A DNA stretch of 64,000 bases from GCA-2401735 sp051252095 (GCA_051252095.1 JBPOFK010000012.1:1-64000); one strand, 5' to 3'; shown: positions 43,716 to 54,358, counted from the stretch's first letter. The notes: generated by a model from the letters alone, not told the origin. Program-made: numbers and translations.

Positions 43716-45450
43716 CATGGTATACGGAAAATCAGCAAAAAATTCAGTCAGTCTGCCAGCTTGGCGCAGGCGGGTGCTGCTTATATTTCTATTAATGGGT
43801 TTTGTTTTGTTGATGATGCAGAGTATGTACCTGCAAAATACAAATAAAGAATTTTTGCAGAAAAAAGGCGATGACCGTTATAGCCGGACGCTTAAATTGC
43901 AAGCTTATCGCGGCAAGATTAGTGATCGCAATGGTGAGATACTAGCTGTTAATAGCCCGGTTGCTTCTGTTTGGGTAGATCCATCTGTTTTGGAAATGAA
44001 TTCAAAGCAAAAAAGTAGACTTGCGTCAGCATTAAAGATTAGCACGAAGGATATTGATGAAAAAATAGCCAATAAAAAACGTTCATTTGTATATGTGAAG
44101 CGGCGTATTTCACCCGATTTGGCAGAGACGGTAAAAGAGATAAATATATCAGGTATTTATTTGCAGCGAGAATATCGTCGCTTTTATCCAGCGGGTGATG
44201 TTGTGTCACACGTGGTTGGTTTTACAGGTATTGATGGCGATGGACAGGAAGGCGTTGAATTAAAGCAAAATGAGATGCTTTCTGGTGTGCCAGGCAAACG
44301 ACGTGTTATCAAGGATCGTAAAGGCCATGTGGTCGAAGAGTTAGAGGTGATTAGCGAGCCACGGGATGGTAAGGCGCTGGTGTTAAGTATTGATCGACGT
44401 ATTCAGTATTTGGCATTTAGAGAGCTGGCAAAGGCAGTGACAAAGTTCAATGCAAAAGCAGCTTCAGCAGTGATATTGGATGCTAAAACAGGAGAGGTGT
44501 TGGCAATGGTTAACCTCCCAACATACAATCCAAACAACCCTGTCAACATTAAAGGCAAAACACGTAATCGGGCGTTAACTGATATGTTTGAGCCTGGATC
44601 TACAATGAAGCCTGTAGCCGCAGCGGCAGGGATGCAATATGGTGGGTATCAGCCATCAACACTGATTGATACATCCCCAGGTTATATGACAATCGGGCCG
44701 GCGACGATTCATGATACGCATCCAAGTAAAATGTTGAGTGTGGCGGAAGTGGTGAAAAAGTCGTCTAACGTGGGTGCCGCAAAAATAGCGCTTAGCTTGG
44801 ACAAAGAGAAGCTTTGGCATACTTTCCGTGATTTGGGTTTTGGTGCAAGAACACAGGTGCGGTTTCCCGGTGAGGCGCGAGGCATGGTGCGCGATTATAA
44901 GGGGTGGCGGCCGATAGAGCAGGCAACCATGTCTTACGGACATGGCATTAGTGTAACGCTCTTGCAGCTTGCAAGGGCTTACACCGTTTTTGCTAATGAT
45001 GGTAGGTTAATGCCAGTCACGCTTCAAAAGTTAGATGAGAAGCCTATTGGTGCTGAGGTGTTTACACCAGATGTGGCCAATAATGTTAAGGATATGCTTG
45101 AAATGGTTGTGCAGCCAGGCGGTACTGGATTAAATGCACAAATACCAGGATATCGCGTAGCAGGTAAAACCGGAACGGCACATAAATTAGGTGCGCATGG
45201 CTATGAAAAAGACAAGTATGTGGGTTCTTTCGTGGGAATGGCACCAGCTTCTAATCCTCGCTTGATTATGGCGGTGATGATTGATGAGCCTAGAACCGGA
45301 CAATATTATGGCGGTACAGTCGCCGCGCCAGTATTTAGTGCGGTTATGGCTGATGTATTACGCTTATTGGCGGTGCCACAAGATGCGCCAAACGATAATG
45401 TTGTGATACCTGCTGCGGATAACCCAAATGATGTAAAGGAGATGGTATGA
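43699..45450 (+). CDS. ftsI: Septal peptidoglycan transpeptidase FtsI (PBP3)
   Basis: Cross-links septal peptidoglycan. Up to 583 residues: membrane anchor (about 26-47), PBP dimerisation domain (about 65-220, RGKISDRNGEILA), transpeptidase domain (about 250-555) with the active Ser in EPGSTMKP, SSN, and KTGTA. The ATG at 43699 overlaps ftsL by 17 bases; an ATG at 43717 just after the ftsL stop is an equally possible start and removes six residues. Neither has a clear ribosome site. Confidence 0.95.
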   Translation: MKLANNMVYGKSAKNSVSLPAWRRRVLLIFLLMGFVLLMMQSMYLQNTNKEFLQKKGDDRYSRTLKLQAYRGKISDRNGEILAVNSPVASVWVDPSVLEMNSKQKSRLASALKISTKDIDEKIANKKRSFVYVKRRISPDLAETVKEINISGIYLQREYRRFYPAGDVVSHVVGFTGIDGDGQEGVELKQNEMLSGVPGKRRVIKDRKGHVVEELEVISEPRDGKALVLSIDRRIQYLAFRELAKAVTKFNAKAASAVILDAKTGEVLAMVNLPTYNPNNPVNIKGKTRNRALTDMFEPGSTMKPVAAAAGMQYGGYQPSTLIDTSPGYMTIGPATIHDTHPSKMLSVAEVVKKSSNVGAAKIALSLDKEKLWHTFRDLGFGARTQVRFPGEARGMVRDYKGWRPIEQATMSYGHGISVTLLQLARAYTVFANDGRLMPVTLQKLDEKPIGAEVFTPDVANNVKDMLEMVVQPGGTGLNAQIPGYRVAGKTGTAHKLGAHGYEKDKYVGSFVGMAPASNPRLIMAVMIDEPRTGQYYGGTVAAPVFSAVMADVLRLLAVPQDAPNDNVVIPAADNPNDVKEMV

Positions 45451-46880
45451 CGCGTTATGTCATTAAGTCTAAACCAACATCAATAGTGTCTGATAGTAGA
45501 AAAGTGACACCTGGCGCCTTATTTTTGGCTTACCCAGGAGAGCACGTAGATGGAAGAGATTATATCGAAGATGCAATAAGTAAAGGAGCCATTGCAATCT
45601 TATGGGAGCCACGGAATTTTAATTGGAACCCAAGATGGGAAATAGAAAATACACCCGTTTTGCACTTAAAGCAGCAGGCCAGTGCCATCGCAGGTCAGTT
45701 TTATCAAAGGCCTTCAGAAAATCTATGGGTGATAGGCGTGACTGGCACAAATGGTAAAACGTCCGTGACGCAATGGTTGGGGCAGTGTTTGAGCTACATT
45801 GACAAAAAAACGGCTGTTATTGGCACGCTGGGTAATGGCTTGCCAACCGATTTGTCACAAACGCAAAATACAACGCCAGATGCAATATTGCTTCAAAAAT
45901 TATTAGCAGATTATGTCCAGCAAGATGTTGAAAATGTAGCTATGGAAGTGTCCTCACATGGGTTGCACCAAGGGCGTGTAAAGGGGGTGCATTTTGATGT
46001 AGCTGTGCTGACTAACTTGTCGCGGGATCACTTGGACTATCACAAAACTTTTGAACACTATGCGGAAGCAAAAAAGCAATTGTTTATGACTGAAGGTCTC
46101 CAGTATGCAGTTTTGAATGCTGATGATGATTTTGCTGAGGTTATTAAGAAAGCATTGGAGGGGTCTGATGTTGGTCTGTTAACTTATGGTATTGGTCAGG
46201 GTGATGTAGCTGCATCCAAATTGAAGTTGGGAAATGGGCGCATTGATTTCTTTGTCACTACGCCCTATGGGCAATCAGATGTCAGTGCACAACTGATAGG
46301 TCGATTTAATGTGTATAACATCTTGGCTGTTTTAGCTGTGCTTTTGGCATCAGGTGTGTCGCTCATCGATGCTGTAGAGTCAATTACACACATCAAGCCG
46401 ATCAACGGACGTATGCAAGTGTTTGGTGGTGTCAATTTGCCACTCGTGGTGGTTGATTATGCCCATACGCCAGATTCATTGAAAAATGTGCTTATCGCAT
46501 TAAGAGCAGAGGTTAATGGGCGATTGGTTTGTGTCTTTGGGTGTGGTGGAGATCGAGATCAAGGCAAGCGTGCCATGATGGGAGAAGTTGCAAGCGAGCT
46601 TGCCGATGCTGTAGTCGTTACTTCAGATAATCCACGTCATGAAGATGCAGACAAAATTATTCAGGCAATACTTGAGGGCGTTAAGGGAGAGTATGCCGTA
46701 GAAGAAAATCGTGCTAAGGCGATTTCAATTGCGATTGATAGTGCTGCAGCAGGCGATGTTGTGCTCATAGCTGGTAAAGGGCACGAGGACTATCAAGAAG
46801 TCGCAGGTGTAAAACATCATTTCAGCGATGCCGAGCAGGTTGAAAAAGCACTCAAGCGTTATGAGGTAGCAGTAGCATGA
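45447..46880 (+). CDS. murE: UDP-MurNAc-tripeptide synthetase MurE
   Basis: Adds meso-diaminopimelate to UDP-MurNAc-L-Ala-D-Glu. The 477 residues show the Mur-ligase P-loop VTGTNGKTSVTQ (about 105), TTPDA, EVSSHGLHQGRV, and DNPRHED near 395; the DNPR motif marks specificity for diaminopimelate and not lysine. Overlaps ftsI and murF by 4 bases. Confidence 0.97.
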   Translation: MTRYVIKSKPTSIVSDSRKVTPGALFLAYPGEHVDGRDYIEDAISKGAIAILWEPRNFNWNPRWEIENTPVLHLKQQASAIAGQFYQRPSENLWVIGVTGTNGKTSVTQWLGQCLSYIDKKTAVIGTLGNGLPTDLSQTQNTTPDAILLQKLLADYVQQDVENVAMEVSSHGLHQGRVKGVHFDVAVLTNLSRDHLDYHKTFEHYAEAKKQLFMTEGLQYAVLNADDDFAEVIKKALEGSDVGLLTYGIGQGDVAASKLKLGNGRIDFFVTTPYGQSDVSAQLIGRFNVYNILAVLAVLLASGVSLIDAVESITHIKPINGRMQVFGGVNLPLVVVDYAHTPDSLKNVLIALRAEVNGRLVCVFGCGGDRDQGKRAMMGEVASELADAVVVTSDNPRHEDADKIIQAILEGVKGEYAVEENRAKAISIAIDSAAAGDVVLIAGKGHEDYQEVAGVKHHFSDAEQVEKALKRYEVAVA

Positions 46881-48256
46881 TGATGTTATCTGAAGTGGCT
46901 AAGGCTTTAAAAACAGTTCATATTGGTCTGGATAGGGAGATATTATCTGTTGGAACAGATAGTAGAAGCATTGCCATTGGGCAGCTTTTTATCGCGATTA
47001 AGGGTGATCATTTTGATGGTAATCAGTATGCACAGGATGCAATTAAAAAAGGCGCAGCAGCAGCGCTAATTTCAGATCAAGCAGTAACTGTTCAACCATC
47101 AGTCTTAGTTGCTGATACGCGCGTTGCTTTGGGTGAACTCGCTAGCTACTGGCGTAAAAGATTTACTTGTCCAGTTGTGGCAGTCACAGGGAGTAATGGC
47201 AAAACAACAGTTAAAGAAATGATTACTGCCATTATGACCGCTGCAAAGGCGAACGTGCTAGCGACCAAGGGTAATTTTAATAATGATATTGGTATGCCAT
47301 TAACACTGCTAGAAATGCGCGCTGAACATAATTATGCGGTGATTGAGATGGGCATGAATCATTTAAACGAGATTAGCTACTTAAGTAAGATTGCGAATCC
47401 TCAAGTAGCCGTTATCAATAATGCAGGCACGGCGCATATTGGCGAGCTTGGATCTAGGCAGGCAATTGCTCAGGCAAAGGGTGAGGTGTTTGAAGGTCTT
47501 GGCGAAGATGGTATCGCAGTAATTAATGCGAATGATCATTACATGGACTACTGGCAATCACTCAATAACAACAGAAAAATTATTACATTTGGTGTGGGTG
47601 TCAAAGCCGATGTAACCGCTGAATATGTAATTCAAGAAGATCAGACGAGTATTCGTCTGACAACACCTGCTGGGAGCTCGCAATTTAAATTGCCCTTGTT
47701 GGGTAAGCATAATGTCATGAATGCTTTGGCAGCTTCGGCAGTGGCCGTAGCTCTGGGCGTTGCAAATGTAGACATTGTAAATGGCTTAAGTCAGTTTTCT
47801 GGTGTGCGCGGGAGGTTGAATGTATTGGCTGGGCATAACGCTACCACAGTAATTGATGATACCTATAATGCAAATCCAGATTCGATGAAAGCAGCGATTG
47901 ATGTATTAGCTGCGCAGAGCATTAATTCAAACAACCATTTAATTATGGTGATGGGTGATATGGCGGAATTAGGTGAAGCAGCTGAATCGATGCATGTGGA
48001 AATCGGTGGATATGCCAAGCAAAAAGGGATTACACGATTATTTGGTTTCGGAAAATTGAGTCAGTTGGCAACTCAGGCGTTTGGAGAGCGTGGCCAACAC
48101 TTTGATTCTATTGAGTCTTTAATCTCAGCCACACAAGAGTGGATGCAGTCAGGCACCATCATCCTCGTCAAAGGCTCTCGTATGATGAAAATGGAGCGAG
48201 TGGTCGATGCGATTAAAACAGATCGAAAAATAGGGGCGCACAATAATGTTACTTGA
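46877..48256 (+). CDS. murF: UDP-MurNAc-pentapeptide synthetase MurF
   Basis: Adds D-Ala-D-Ala to the UDP-MurNAc tripeptide. The 459 residues include DSRSIAIGQLFIAIKGDHFDGN, P-loop VTGSNGKTTVKEM, TKGNFNNDIGMPLTLL, EMGMNHLNEI and DDTYNANPDSMKAA, all typical MurF. Overlaps murE by 4 and mraY by 11 bases. Confidence 0.97.
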   Translation: MMMLSEVAKALKTVHIGLDREILSVGTDSRSIAIGQLFIAIKGDHFDGNQYAQDAIKKGAAAALISDQAVTVQPSVLVADTRVALGELASYWRKRFTCPVVAVTGSNGKTTVKEMITAIMTAAKANVLATKGNFNNDIGMPLTLLEMRAEHNYAVIEMGMNHLNEISYLSKIANPQVAVINNAGTAHIGELGSRQAIAQAKGEVFEGLGEDGIAVINANDHYMDYWQSLNNNRKIITFGVGVKADVTAEYVIQEDQTSIRLTTPAGSSQFKLPLLGKHNVMNALAASAVAVALGVANVDIVNGLSQFSGVRGRLNVLAGHNATTVIDDTYNANPDSMKAAIDVLAAQSINSNNHLIMVMGDMAELGEAAESMHVEIGGYAKQKGITRLFGFGKLSQLATQAFGERGQHFDSIESLISATQEWMQSGTIILVKGSRMMKMERVVDAIKTDRKIGAHNNVT

Positions 48257-49349
48257 GCTTGCACGGTATTTAGCGACAGACATCCATGGTTTTAATGTGT
48301 TCAACTACATTACATTGCGGGCGGTCATGGCTACACTCACGGCACTGGTTATTTCATTCGTTGTTGGCCCCAGAATGATTAAAAAACTAACACAGTATAA
48401 AGTTGGACAATCGGTACGAGATGATGGACCACAAACACATTTGATTAAAGCAGGTACGCCAACGATGGGAGGTGCTTTAATTTTAGTGGCAATTGCGCTG
48501 TCAACCTTGCTATGGGCCGACTTAAGTAATCGTTTTGTTTGGGTTGTATTGGTAACGACTTTAGGATTTGGTGCTATTGGTTGGGTAGATGATTATCGCA
48601 AAGTTGTCTTCAGAAACCCCAAAGGCTTATCTGCAAAGACCAAAATATTTTGGCAAAGTTTAATTGGGCTAAGTGCAGGGTTGTTTCTGTTTAATACATC
48701 CGTATCACCGATAGAAACCACTTTGATTTTTCCATTTTTTAAAAATTTAGCATTGCCGTTGGGGATGGTAGGTTTTTTAACATTGACCTACATGGTCGTG
48801 GTTGGAAGTAGCAATGCTGTAAATCTAACAGATGGTTTAGATGGTTTGGCGATTCTTCCCACCGTAATGGTGGCGAGCGCCTTGGGTATCTTCGCCTATG
48901 TCGCGGGGCATTTATACTTCTCAAAATATCTAGGTGTGCCATATGTTGCGGGTGCTGGTGAGTTGCTTGTGTTCTGCGCGGCAATGGCCGGTGCGGGATT
49001 GGGTTTTTTGTGGTTTAACGCATATCCAGCTGAAGTATTTATGGGAGATGTAGGCGCGTTAGCATTGGGGGGCGCACTTGGTGTGGTGGCAGTTATTGTG
49101 AGACAGGAAGTCGTCCTATTTATTATGGGAGGCGTCTTTGTTGTTGAAACGTTTTCCGTCGCCATACAGGTTTTATATTTCAAATTTACAAAGTATAGGA
49201 CAGGTGTGGGCAGACGCATATTCTTAATGGCACCCTTACACCATCACTATGAGCAAAAAGGATGGAAAGAGACGCAAGTTGTTGTACGTTTTTGGATTAT
49301 TACCATGATGTTAGTGTTAGTTGGGCTTTCAACTTTAAAAATTAGATGA
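48246..49349 (+). CDS. mraY: Phospho-MurNAc-pentapeptide translocase MraY
   Basis: Makes lipid I from UDP-MurNAc-pentapeptide and undecaprenyl phosphate in the inner membrane. The 367 residues have about ten membrane segments. Catalytic motifs: DDGPQTHLIKAGTPTMGG, GWVDDYRK (Asp pair), NLTDGLDGLA and PLHHHYEQKGW. Overlaps murF by 11 bases and murD by 4. Confidence 0.97.
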   Translation: MLLELARYLATDIHGFNVFNYITLRAVMATLTALVISFVVGPRMIKKLTQYKVGQSVRDDGPQTHLIKAGTPTMGGALILVAIALSTLLWADLSNRFVWVVLVTTLGFGAIGWVDDYRKVVFRNPKGLSAKTKIFWQSLIGLSAGLFLFNTSVSPIETTLIFPFFKNLALPLGMVGFLTLTYMVVVGSSNAVNLTDGLDGLAILPTVMVASALGIFAYVAGHLYFSKYLGVPYVAGAGELLVFCAAMAGAGLGFLWFNAYPAEVFMGDVGALALGGALGVVAVIVRQEVVLFIMGGVFVVETFSVAIQVLYFKFTKYRTGVGRRIFLMAPLHHHYEQKGWKETQVVVRFWIITMMLVLVGLSTLKIR

Positions 49350-50704
49350 CAAAAGCGCTGAAAAATAAACGTGTAGTAGTTCTTGGGCTCGGTAATACCG
49401 GCCTATCTGCGCTGCGCTGGCTATCGGCGCAAGGCGCAGATATTGCAATTGCAGACTCGCGAGAAAGTCCACCGAATCTAGAGCTCATCAGGAATGAAAT
49501 GCCAAGTGTAAAAATAGTCCTTGGTGGTTTTGATGAGGCTGTATTACAAGCAGCAGACTTGTTAGTGGTGAGTCCAGGTATTCCATTATCAACTCCTGCA
49601 ATTCAATTGGCGATTGAAGCGGGTGTTTCAGTTGTTGGTGATGTTGAGTTGTTTGCACAATACAGACCTAAGAGTGCAAAAGTGATTGCAATTACAGGTT
49701 CCAATGGAAAAACGACCGTGACAACGCTGGTCGGAGAAATGTGCAAGTCCGCAGGTTTGAATACAATTGTGGCAGGTAATATTGGGTTGCCAGTACTGGA
49801 TGCACTGCGTATGGATGTGCCTGATGTTTATGTCTTAGAGCTTTCCAGTTTCCAGTTGGAAACAACCAATAGTTTGGTAGCAGACGTGGCGACAGTACTC
49901 AACTTGACTGAAGACCACATGGACAGGTATTCAGATTTGTCGCTATATGCTGCTGCTAAAGCCCATGTCTTTTATAAAGCAAAACATCAGGTACTGAATC
50001 GTGATGATGCTTGGAGCATGGTTATGGAGCGGCCTCATTTAGTCTTAACAACATTTGGCATTAGTAACAGTGAACAAGGCTTTGGGATTGAAGATACAAA
50101 TAATGCAATTTGGTTATGTGAAGGATCTAAACATCTTATTAATGCGGCTGATTTGCATATTAGGGGCACACATAATGTATCCAATGCATTGGCAGCACTT
50201 GCGTTATGCAGAGCAATCGGCTTGGATTATGCGCCATTGCTAAACACTTTATATAACTTTAAGGGGTTGCCACATCGTGTGGAGTGGGTAGCAGAAATAG
50301 ATGGGGTTGATTATTTTGACGACTCTAAAGGTACTAATGTTGGCGCGACCTGTGCAGCAATATCTGGTTTGCCACAAAAGGTTGTGTTGATAGCAGGTGG
50401 TGATGGGAAAGGCCAAGACTTTTCACCATTGGTACACCCAGTTAAAGAGAATGTACGTGCAGTGGTATTAATAGGTCGGGATACGCCAATAATAGAAGCG
50501 GTCTTGCTAGAAACCACAGTGCCAATATATCAAGCACAGGATATGCAAGAAGCTGTAGCAATTGCCAAACGGTTAGCGCTAGCAGGCGATGCGGTATTGC
50601 TCTCACCAGCATGTGCTAGTTTTGATATGTACGAAAACTATATCAAAAGAGCTGAGGCGTTCATTGCAGCTGTTAAACAAATCGAAGAGGTGGTGATATG
50701 TTAA
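49346..50704 (+). CDS. murD: UDP-MurNAc-L-Ala:D-Glu ligase MurD
   Basis: Adds D-glutamate to UDP-MurNAc-L-alanine. The 452 residues contain VVLGLGNTGLSALRWL, the P-loop ITGSNGKTTVTTL, ELSSFQLETT, NLTEDHMDRY, and FDDSKGTNVGAT, all family marks. Overlaps mraY by 4 bases and ftsW by 7. Confidence 0.97.
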   Translation: MTKALKNKRVVVLGLGNTGLSALRWLSAQGADIAIADSRESPPNLELIRNEMPSVKIVLGGFDEAVLQAADLLVVSPGIPLSTPAIQLAIEAGVSVVGDVELFAQYRPKSAKVIAITGSNGKTTVTTLVGEMCKSAGLNTIVAGNIGLPVLDALRMDVPDVYVLELSSFQLETTNSLVADVATVLNLTEDHMDRYSDLSLYAAAKAHVFYKAKHQVLNRDDAWSMVMERPHLVLTTFGISNSEQGFGIEDTNNAIWLCEGSKHLINAADLHIRGTHNVSNALAALALCRAIGLDYAPLLNTLYNFKGLPHRVEWVAEIDGVDYFDDSKGTNVGATCAAISGLPQKVVLIAGGDGKGQDFSPLVHPVKENVRAVVLIGRDTPIIEAVLLETTVPIYQAQDMQEAVAIAKRLALAGDAVLLSPACASFDMYENYIKRAEAFIAAVKQIEEVVIC

Positions 50705-51867
50705 CTACCGCAACGATGCAGTCACGAGAACGTGTCATGACTGAACGCTATGATCAGCTGCTTGTATGGGTGACGTTAATTTTGCTTGGAATCGGGCTTG
50801 TGATGGTCTATTCAGCCTCAATCGCAATTGCTGAGGCCAATGCCAGTATCGGGCACAAAAGTACTTATTATCTAGCGCGGCAAGCAGTGTTTATTACCGT
50901 CAGTCTGATATCAGCATATATCGCGTTTCAAATACCAATAGATTGGTGGCAAAAAATGGCACCACATCTGTTTATGATCGGCATTGCTTTGCTGATATTG
51001 GTATTGATACCAGGTGTTGGTAGGAATGTTAACGGAAGTCAACGTTGGTTGTCTTTGTTTGTTATTAACTTACAACCATCAGAGTTTATGAAGCTATTTG
51101 CTGCGATGTATGTCGCTGACTATGCTGTGCGCAAATCTGGGCAAATGGATAGCATTGTTAAAGGCTTTTTGCCGATGGTGGCGGTGATGGTGTTGGTTGG
51201 TTTTCTATTGCTAAGAGAGCCAGATTTTGGTGCATTTGCTGTTGTTGCTGCAATATCAATATCAATTTTGTGGCTGGGTGGAATCACAGTCAAAATTATT
51301 ATCGGTTTATTGATGATTCTACCAATCGCCATTTATTTTCTCATCGTGAGTTCACCATATAGGTTGCAACGTGTTATTGGATTTATGGACCCTTGGGCAG
51401 ACCCTTTTGGTAAGGGTTATCAGCTATCACATGCCCTGATTGCTTTTGGTCGTGGTGAGTGGTTTGGCGTTGGTTTAGGAGCCAGCGTAGAAAAGCTGCT
51501 CTATCTGCCAGAGGCACATACAGATTTTTTACTTGCTGTGATTGCTGAAGAGCTTGGGTTTGTAGGTGTGGTGACGGTGCTAGGTTTGTTTTCTTGGCTT
51601 GTGGTCAGGGCATTTGGTATTGGTAAAGAAGCGATTGAAAATGAACGGTATTTTTCAGCACTCTTGGCACAAGGGATTGGCGTCTGGATAGGTGTGCAGG
51701 CCATTATTAATATTGGCGTCAATATGGGGGTGCTACCAACGAAAGGGTTAACGCTGCCGCTCCTTTCTTTTGGAGGTAGTGGCATTTTGGCGAACTGTAT
51801 AGCAGTTGCCGTATTGCTCAGAGTTGATTACGAAAATCGTCGAATTCAGAAAGGATTGCCAGCATGA
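50698..51867 (+). CDS. ftsW: Septal peptidoglycan glycosyltransferase FtsW
   Basis: SEDS-family enzyme polymerising glycan strands at the septum with FtsI. Up to 389 residues with about ten membrane segments; GLVMVYSAS, VNGSQRWLSLFVINLQPSEFMKL, GYQLSHALIAFGRGEWFGVGLG and PTKGLTLPLLSFGGSG are diagnostic. Later in-frame ATG codons at 50716 and 50737 are possible starts. Overlaps murG by 4 bases. Confidence 0.96.
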   Translation: MLTTATMQSRERVMTERYDQLLVWVTLILLGIGLVMVYSASIAIAEANASIGHKSTYYLARQAVFITVSLISAYIAFQIPIDWWQKMAPHLFMIGIALLILVLIPGVGRNVNGSQRWLSLFVINLQPSEFMKLFAAMYVADYAVRKSGQMDSIVKGFLPMVAVMVLVGFLLLREPDFGAFAVVAAISISILWLGGITVKIIIGLLMILPIAIYFLIVSSPYRLQRVIGFMDPWADPFGKGYQLSHALIAFGRGEWFGVGLGASVEKLLYLPEAHTDFLLAVIAEELGFVGVVTVLGLFSWLVVRAFGIGKEAIENERYFSALLAQGIGVWIGVQAIINIGVNMGVLPTKGLTLPLLSFGGSGILANCIAVAVLLRVDYENRRIQKGLPA

Positions 51868-52967
51868 TGACAAATACTTCTGTTTCTAATCTACCTAAAG
51901 GCACCCTAATGGTGATGGCGGGCGGTACTGGTGGTCATGTTTATCCCGCAATAGCGGTAGCTGATTATTTGTATGCACTTGGTTGGAAAATTGTATGGCT
52001 TGCAACGGAAGGCGGGATGGAGAGTCGCTTGATTGAAAACAAACCCTACCACAAAGCAATGATAACGATGCGAGGCGTGCGAGGAAAAGGGTTGGTCGGT
52101 TGGTGTTTGCTTCCATTCAAACTGCTAGTCGCATTTAAGCAAAGCCTGAGTGCAATGATGAAATATCAACCAAATGTTGTGTTGGGTATGGGTGGTTTTG
52201 CCGCATTTCCTGGGGGCTTAATGGCTAAACTATTAAGCAAGCCTTTGGTTATTCACGAACAAAATTCAGTGGCAGGTTTAACGAATAAAGTACTAAGTCA
52301 TTTTGCAAATAAAGTCTTAGCGGCCTTCCCTGCTGCTTTTGGCAGTAAGGCTACTTTGGTTGGTAATCCAGTACGTAATGATATTAACCAGTTAGATTTG
52401 CCACAAAGTCGTTACCGTGCAAGGACAGGAAAACTAAGATTATTGGTCGTAGGCGGCAGTTTAGGGGCTGCTGCATTAAATGAAGTCATTCCAAAAGCAA
52501 TCGCAAATATTTTAGAAGCAGAGCGGCCTGAAGTCGTGCATCAGGCTGGAGAGAAGCATATTGCTATATTGGACACGAACTATAAAAACGCAGGGGTTGC
52601 GGCAGAAACAATGGCATATATTCAAGATATGGCATCACTTTATGCGTGGGCAGATGTTGTTATCTGTCGTGCGGGTGCATTAACCGTTGCTGAGTTGGCT
52701 TGTGTGGGCGTAGCAAGTGTCTTGGTGCCTTTCCCATATGCTGTTGATGACCATCAAACAACTAATGCTCATTACTTAAGTGAAAATGGTGCGGCAATAC
52801 TCATTCAGCAAACAGAGCTAAATGTTGGAAGGGTCAATGATTTACTTAGCAGCTTAACTAGAGAGCGTTGCTTAGAAATGGCAATCAACGCACGTGCACT
52901 AGCGAAGCCAGAAGCAACTAAAGATGTTGCTAATGTGTGCATATCATTGGCAGAGGTGGCAGCATGA
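51864..52967 (+). CDS. murG: Lipid II synthase MurG
   Basis: Adds GlcNAc to lipid I at the inner face of the membrane (GT28). The 367 residues show MAGGTGGHVYPAIAVA, GMGGFAAFPGG, HEQNSVAGLTNK, VVGGSLGAAALNE and CRAGALTVAELACVGVASVLVPFPYAVDDHQTTNA. Overlaps ftsW and murC by 4 bases. Confidence 0.97.
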   Translation: MMTNTSVSNLPKGTLMVMAGGTGGHVYPAIAVADYLYALGWKIVWLATEGGMESRLIENKPYHKAMITMRGVRGKGLVGWCLLPFKLLVAFKQSLSAMMKYQPNVVLGMGGFAAFPGGLMAKLLSKPLVIHEQNSVAGLTNKVLSHFANKVLAAFPAAFGSKATLVGNPVRNDINQLDLPQSRYRARTGKLRLLVVGGSLGAAALNEVIPKAIANILEAERPEVVHQAGEKHIAILDTNYKNAGVAAETMAYIQDMASLYAWADVVICRAGALTVAELACVGVASVLVPFPYAVDDHQTTNAHYLSENGAAILIQQTELNVGRVNDLLSSLTRERCLEMAINARALAKPEATKDVANVCISLAEVAA

Positions 52968-54358
52968 AACATAAGGTAAAGAATATTCATTTTGTCGGGA
53001 TTGGTGGTATCGGCATGAGTGGTATTGCTGAAGTGCTTATTAATTTAGGATTTAAAGTGAGTGGGTCTGATCTTGCAAGTAACACAACGACAAGAAGGCT
53101 AGAAAGCTTCGGTGCAACAATCTATCAAAACCACGCCAAAGAAAATTTAGGGAATGCAGATGTGGTGGTGGTTTCTACAGCTGTAAAACAAGACAACCCT
53201 GAGGTGTTAGTTGCGAGAGAGCGCCATATTCCGATTGTGCCGCGCGCATTAATGCTTGCTGAACTGATGCGATTTAAACAAGGTGTCGCTGTTGCTGGAA
53301 CACATGGTAAAACGACGACGACAAGTTTGATTGCCAGTATATTGGCAGAAGCAGGTATGGACCCGACATTTGTCATAGGAGGTAAATTGGAGTCTGCCAG
53401 TACCAATGCAAGATTAGGCGCTGGGGAGCATATTGTGGTTGAAGCAGATGAATCAGATGCCTCTTTTTTACACTTAAGCCCAATTTTGGCCGTTGTGACT
53501 AATATTGATCAGGACCATATGGAAACCTATGGGCATGATTTCGAGAAACTCAAAAATGCATTCGTTGAATTTCTACAGCAATTGCCCTTTTGGGGAATGG
53601 CTGTTTTATGTATTGATGATGAAAACGTACGTGAAATATTACCGCGTGTGACTAAACCTGTGACGACATATGGGTTAAGCGAAGCGGCTAGCATTAGAGC
53701 GAGTGAAGTGCGCGCTGACAATGGAAAAATGCATTTCAAAGTAACGAGAATTAATGGCGTGACGACAGAGTTTGATGTCACATTAAACTTACCGGGTCAG
53801 CATTATGTGTTAAATGCACTCGCTGCCATTGCTATTGCCAGTGAGTTAAATGTACCAGATCACGCAATTATCAAAGCATTGGCAGAATTCAAAGGTGTTG
53901 GTAGAAGATTTGAAAGACTTGGAGAAGTTGCAACCGGTAAAGGCGGGACTTTTACTTTAGTTGATGATTATGGTCATCACCCAGTTGAGCTGAGAGCGGT
54001 CATTGCTGCAGCAAGAGATGCATTCCCGAATAGACGATTAGTGTTGGCATTTCAACCACATCGTTATACACGTACAAGAGACTGCTTCGAAGATTTTGTA
54101 CAAGTGATTTCAAGTGTTGATGTTGCACTATTGACTGAGGTGTATTCAGCAGGAGAGGCGCCTATCGTGGCAGCTGACTCGAGAACTTTGATTCATGCAA
54201 TTCGCGTGATCGGAAAAGTTGAACCTATTTTTGTTGAATCAAAAGATGATCTACCCGCAGCCATTATTAGTACGGTACAGCCAGATGATGTTGTGCTAGT
54301 GATGGGTGCCGGCAGTGTTGGGCAAGTTGCCCATGAAACAAAGGCAATGATGGCATGA
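52964..54358 (+). CDS. murC: UDP-MurNAc:L-alanine ligase MurC
   Basis: First amino-acid addition to UDP-MurNAc. About 464 residues from the ATG at 52964, which shares its bases with the murG stop (ATGA); an upstream in-frame start lies inside murG and is unlikely. Visible: HFVGIGGIGMSGIAEVL, P-loop GTHGKTTTTSL, EADESDASFLHL, NIDQDHMETY, and VDDYGHHPVELRAVI. Overlaps murB by 4 bases. Confidence 0.97.
   Translation: MKHKVKNIHFVGIGGIGMSGIAEVLINLGFKVSGSDLASNTTTRRLESFGATIYQNHAKENLGNADVVVVSTAVKQDNPEVLVARERHIPIVPRALMLAELMRFKQGVAVAGTHGKTTTTSLIASILAEAGMDPTFVIGGKLESASTNARLGAGEHIVVEADESDASFLHLSPILAVVTNIDQDHMETYGHDFEKLKNAFVEFLQQLPFWGMAVLCIDDENVREILPRVTKPVTTYGLSEAASIRASEVRADNGKMHFKVTRINGVTTEFDVTLNLPGQHYVLNALAAIAIASELNVPDHAIIKALAEFKGVGRRFERLGEVATGKGGTFTLVDDYGHHPVELRAVIAAARDAFPNRRLVLAFQPHRYTRTRDCFEDFVQVISSVDVALLTEVYSAGEAPIVAADSRTLIHAIRVIGKVEPIFVESKDDLPAAIISTVQPDDVVLVMGAGSVGQVAHETKAMMA

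Noticed and set aside
52937..52963. Longer murC start inside murG
   Set aside because: Adds nine residues not expected in MurC and lacks a ribosome site; the ATGA overlap start is the normal dcw arrangement.
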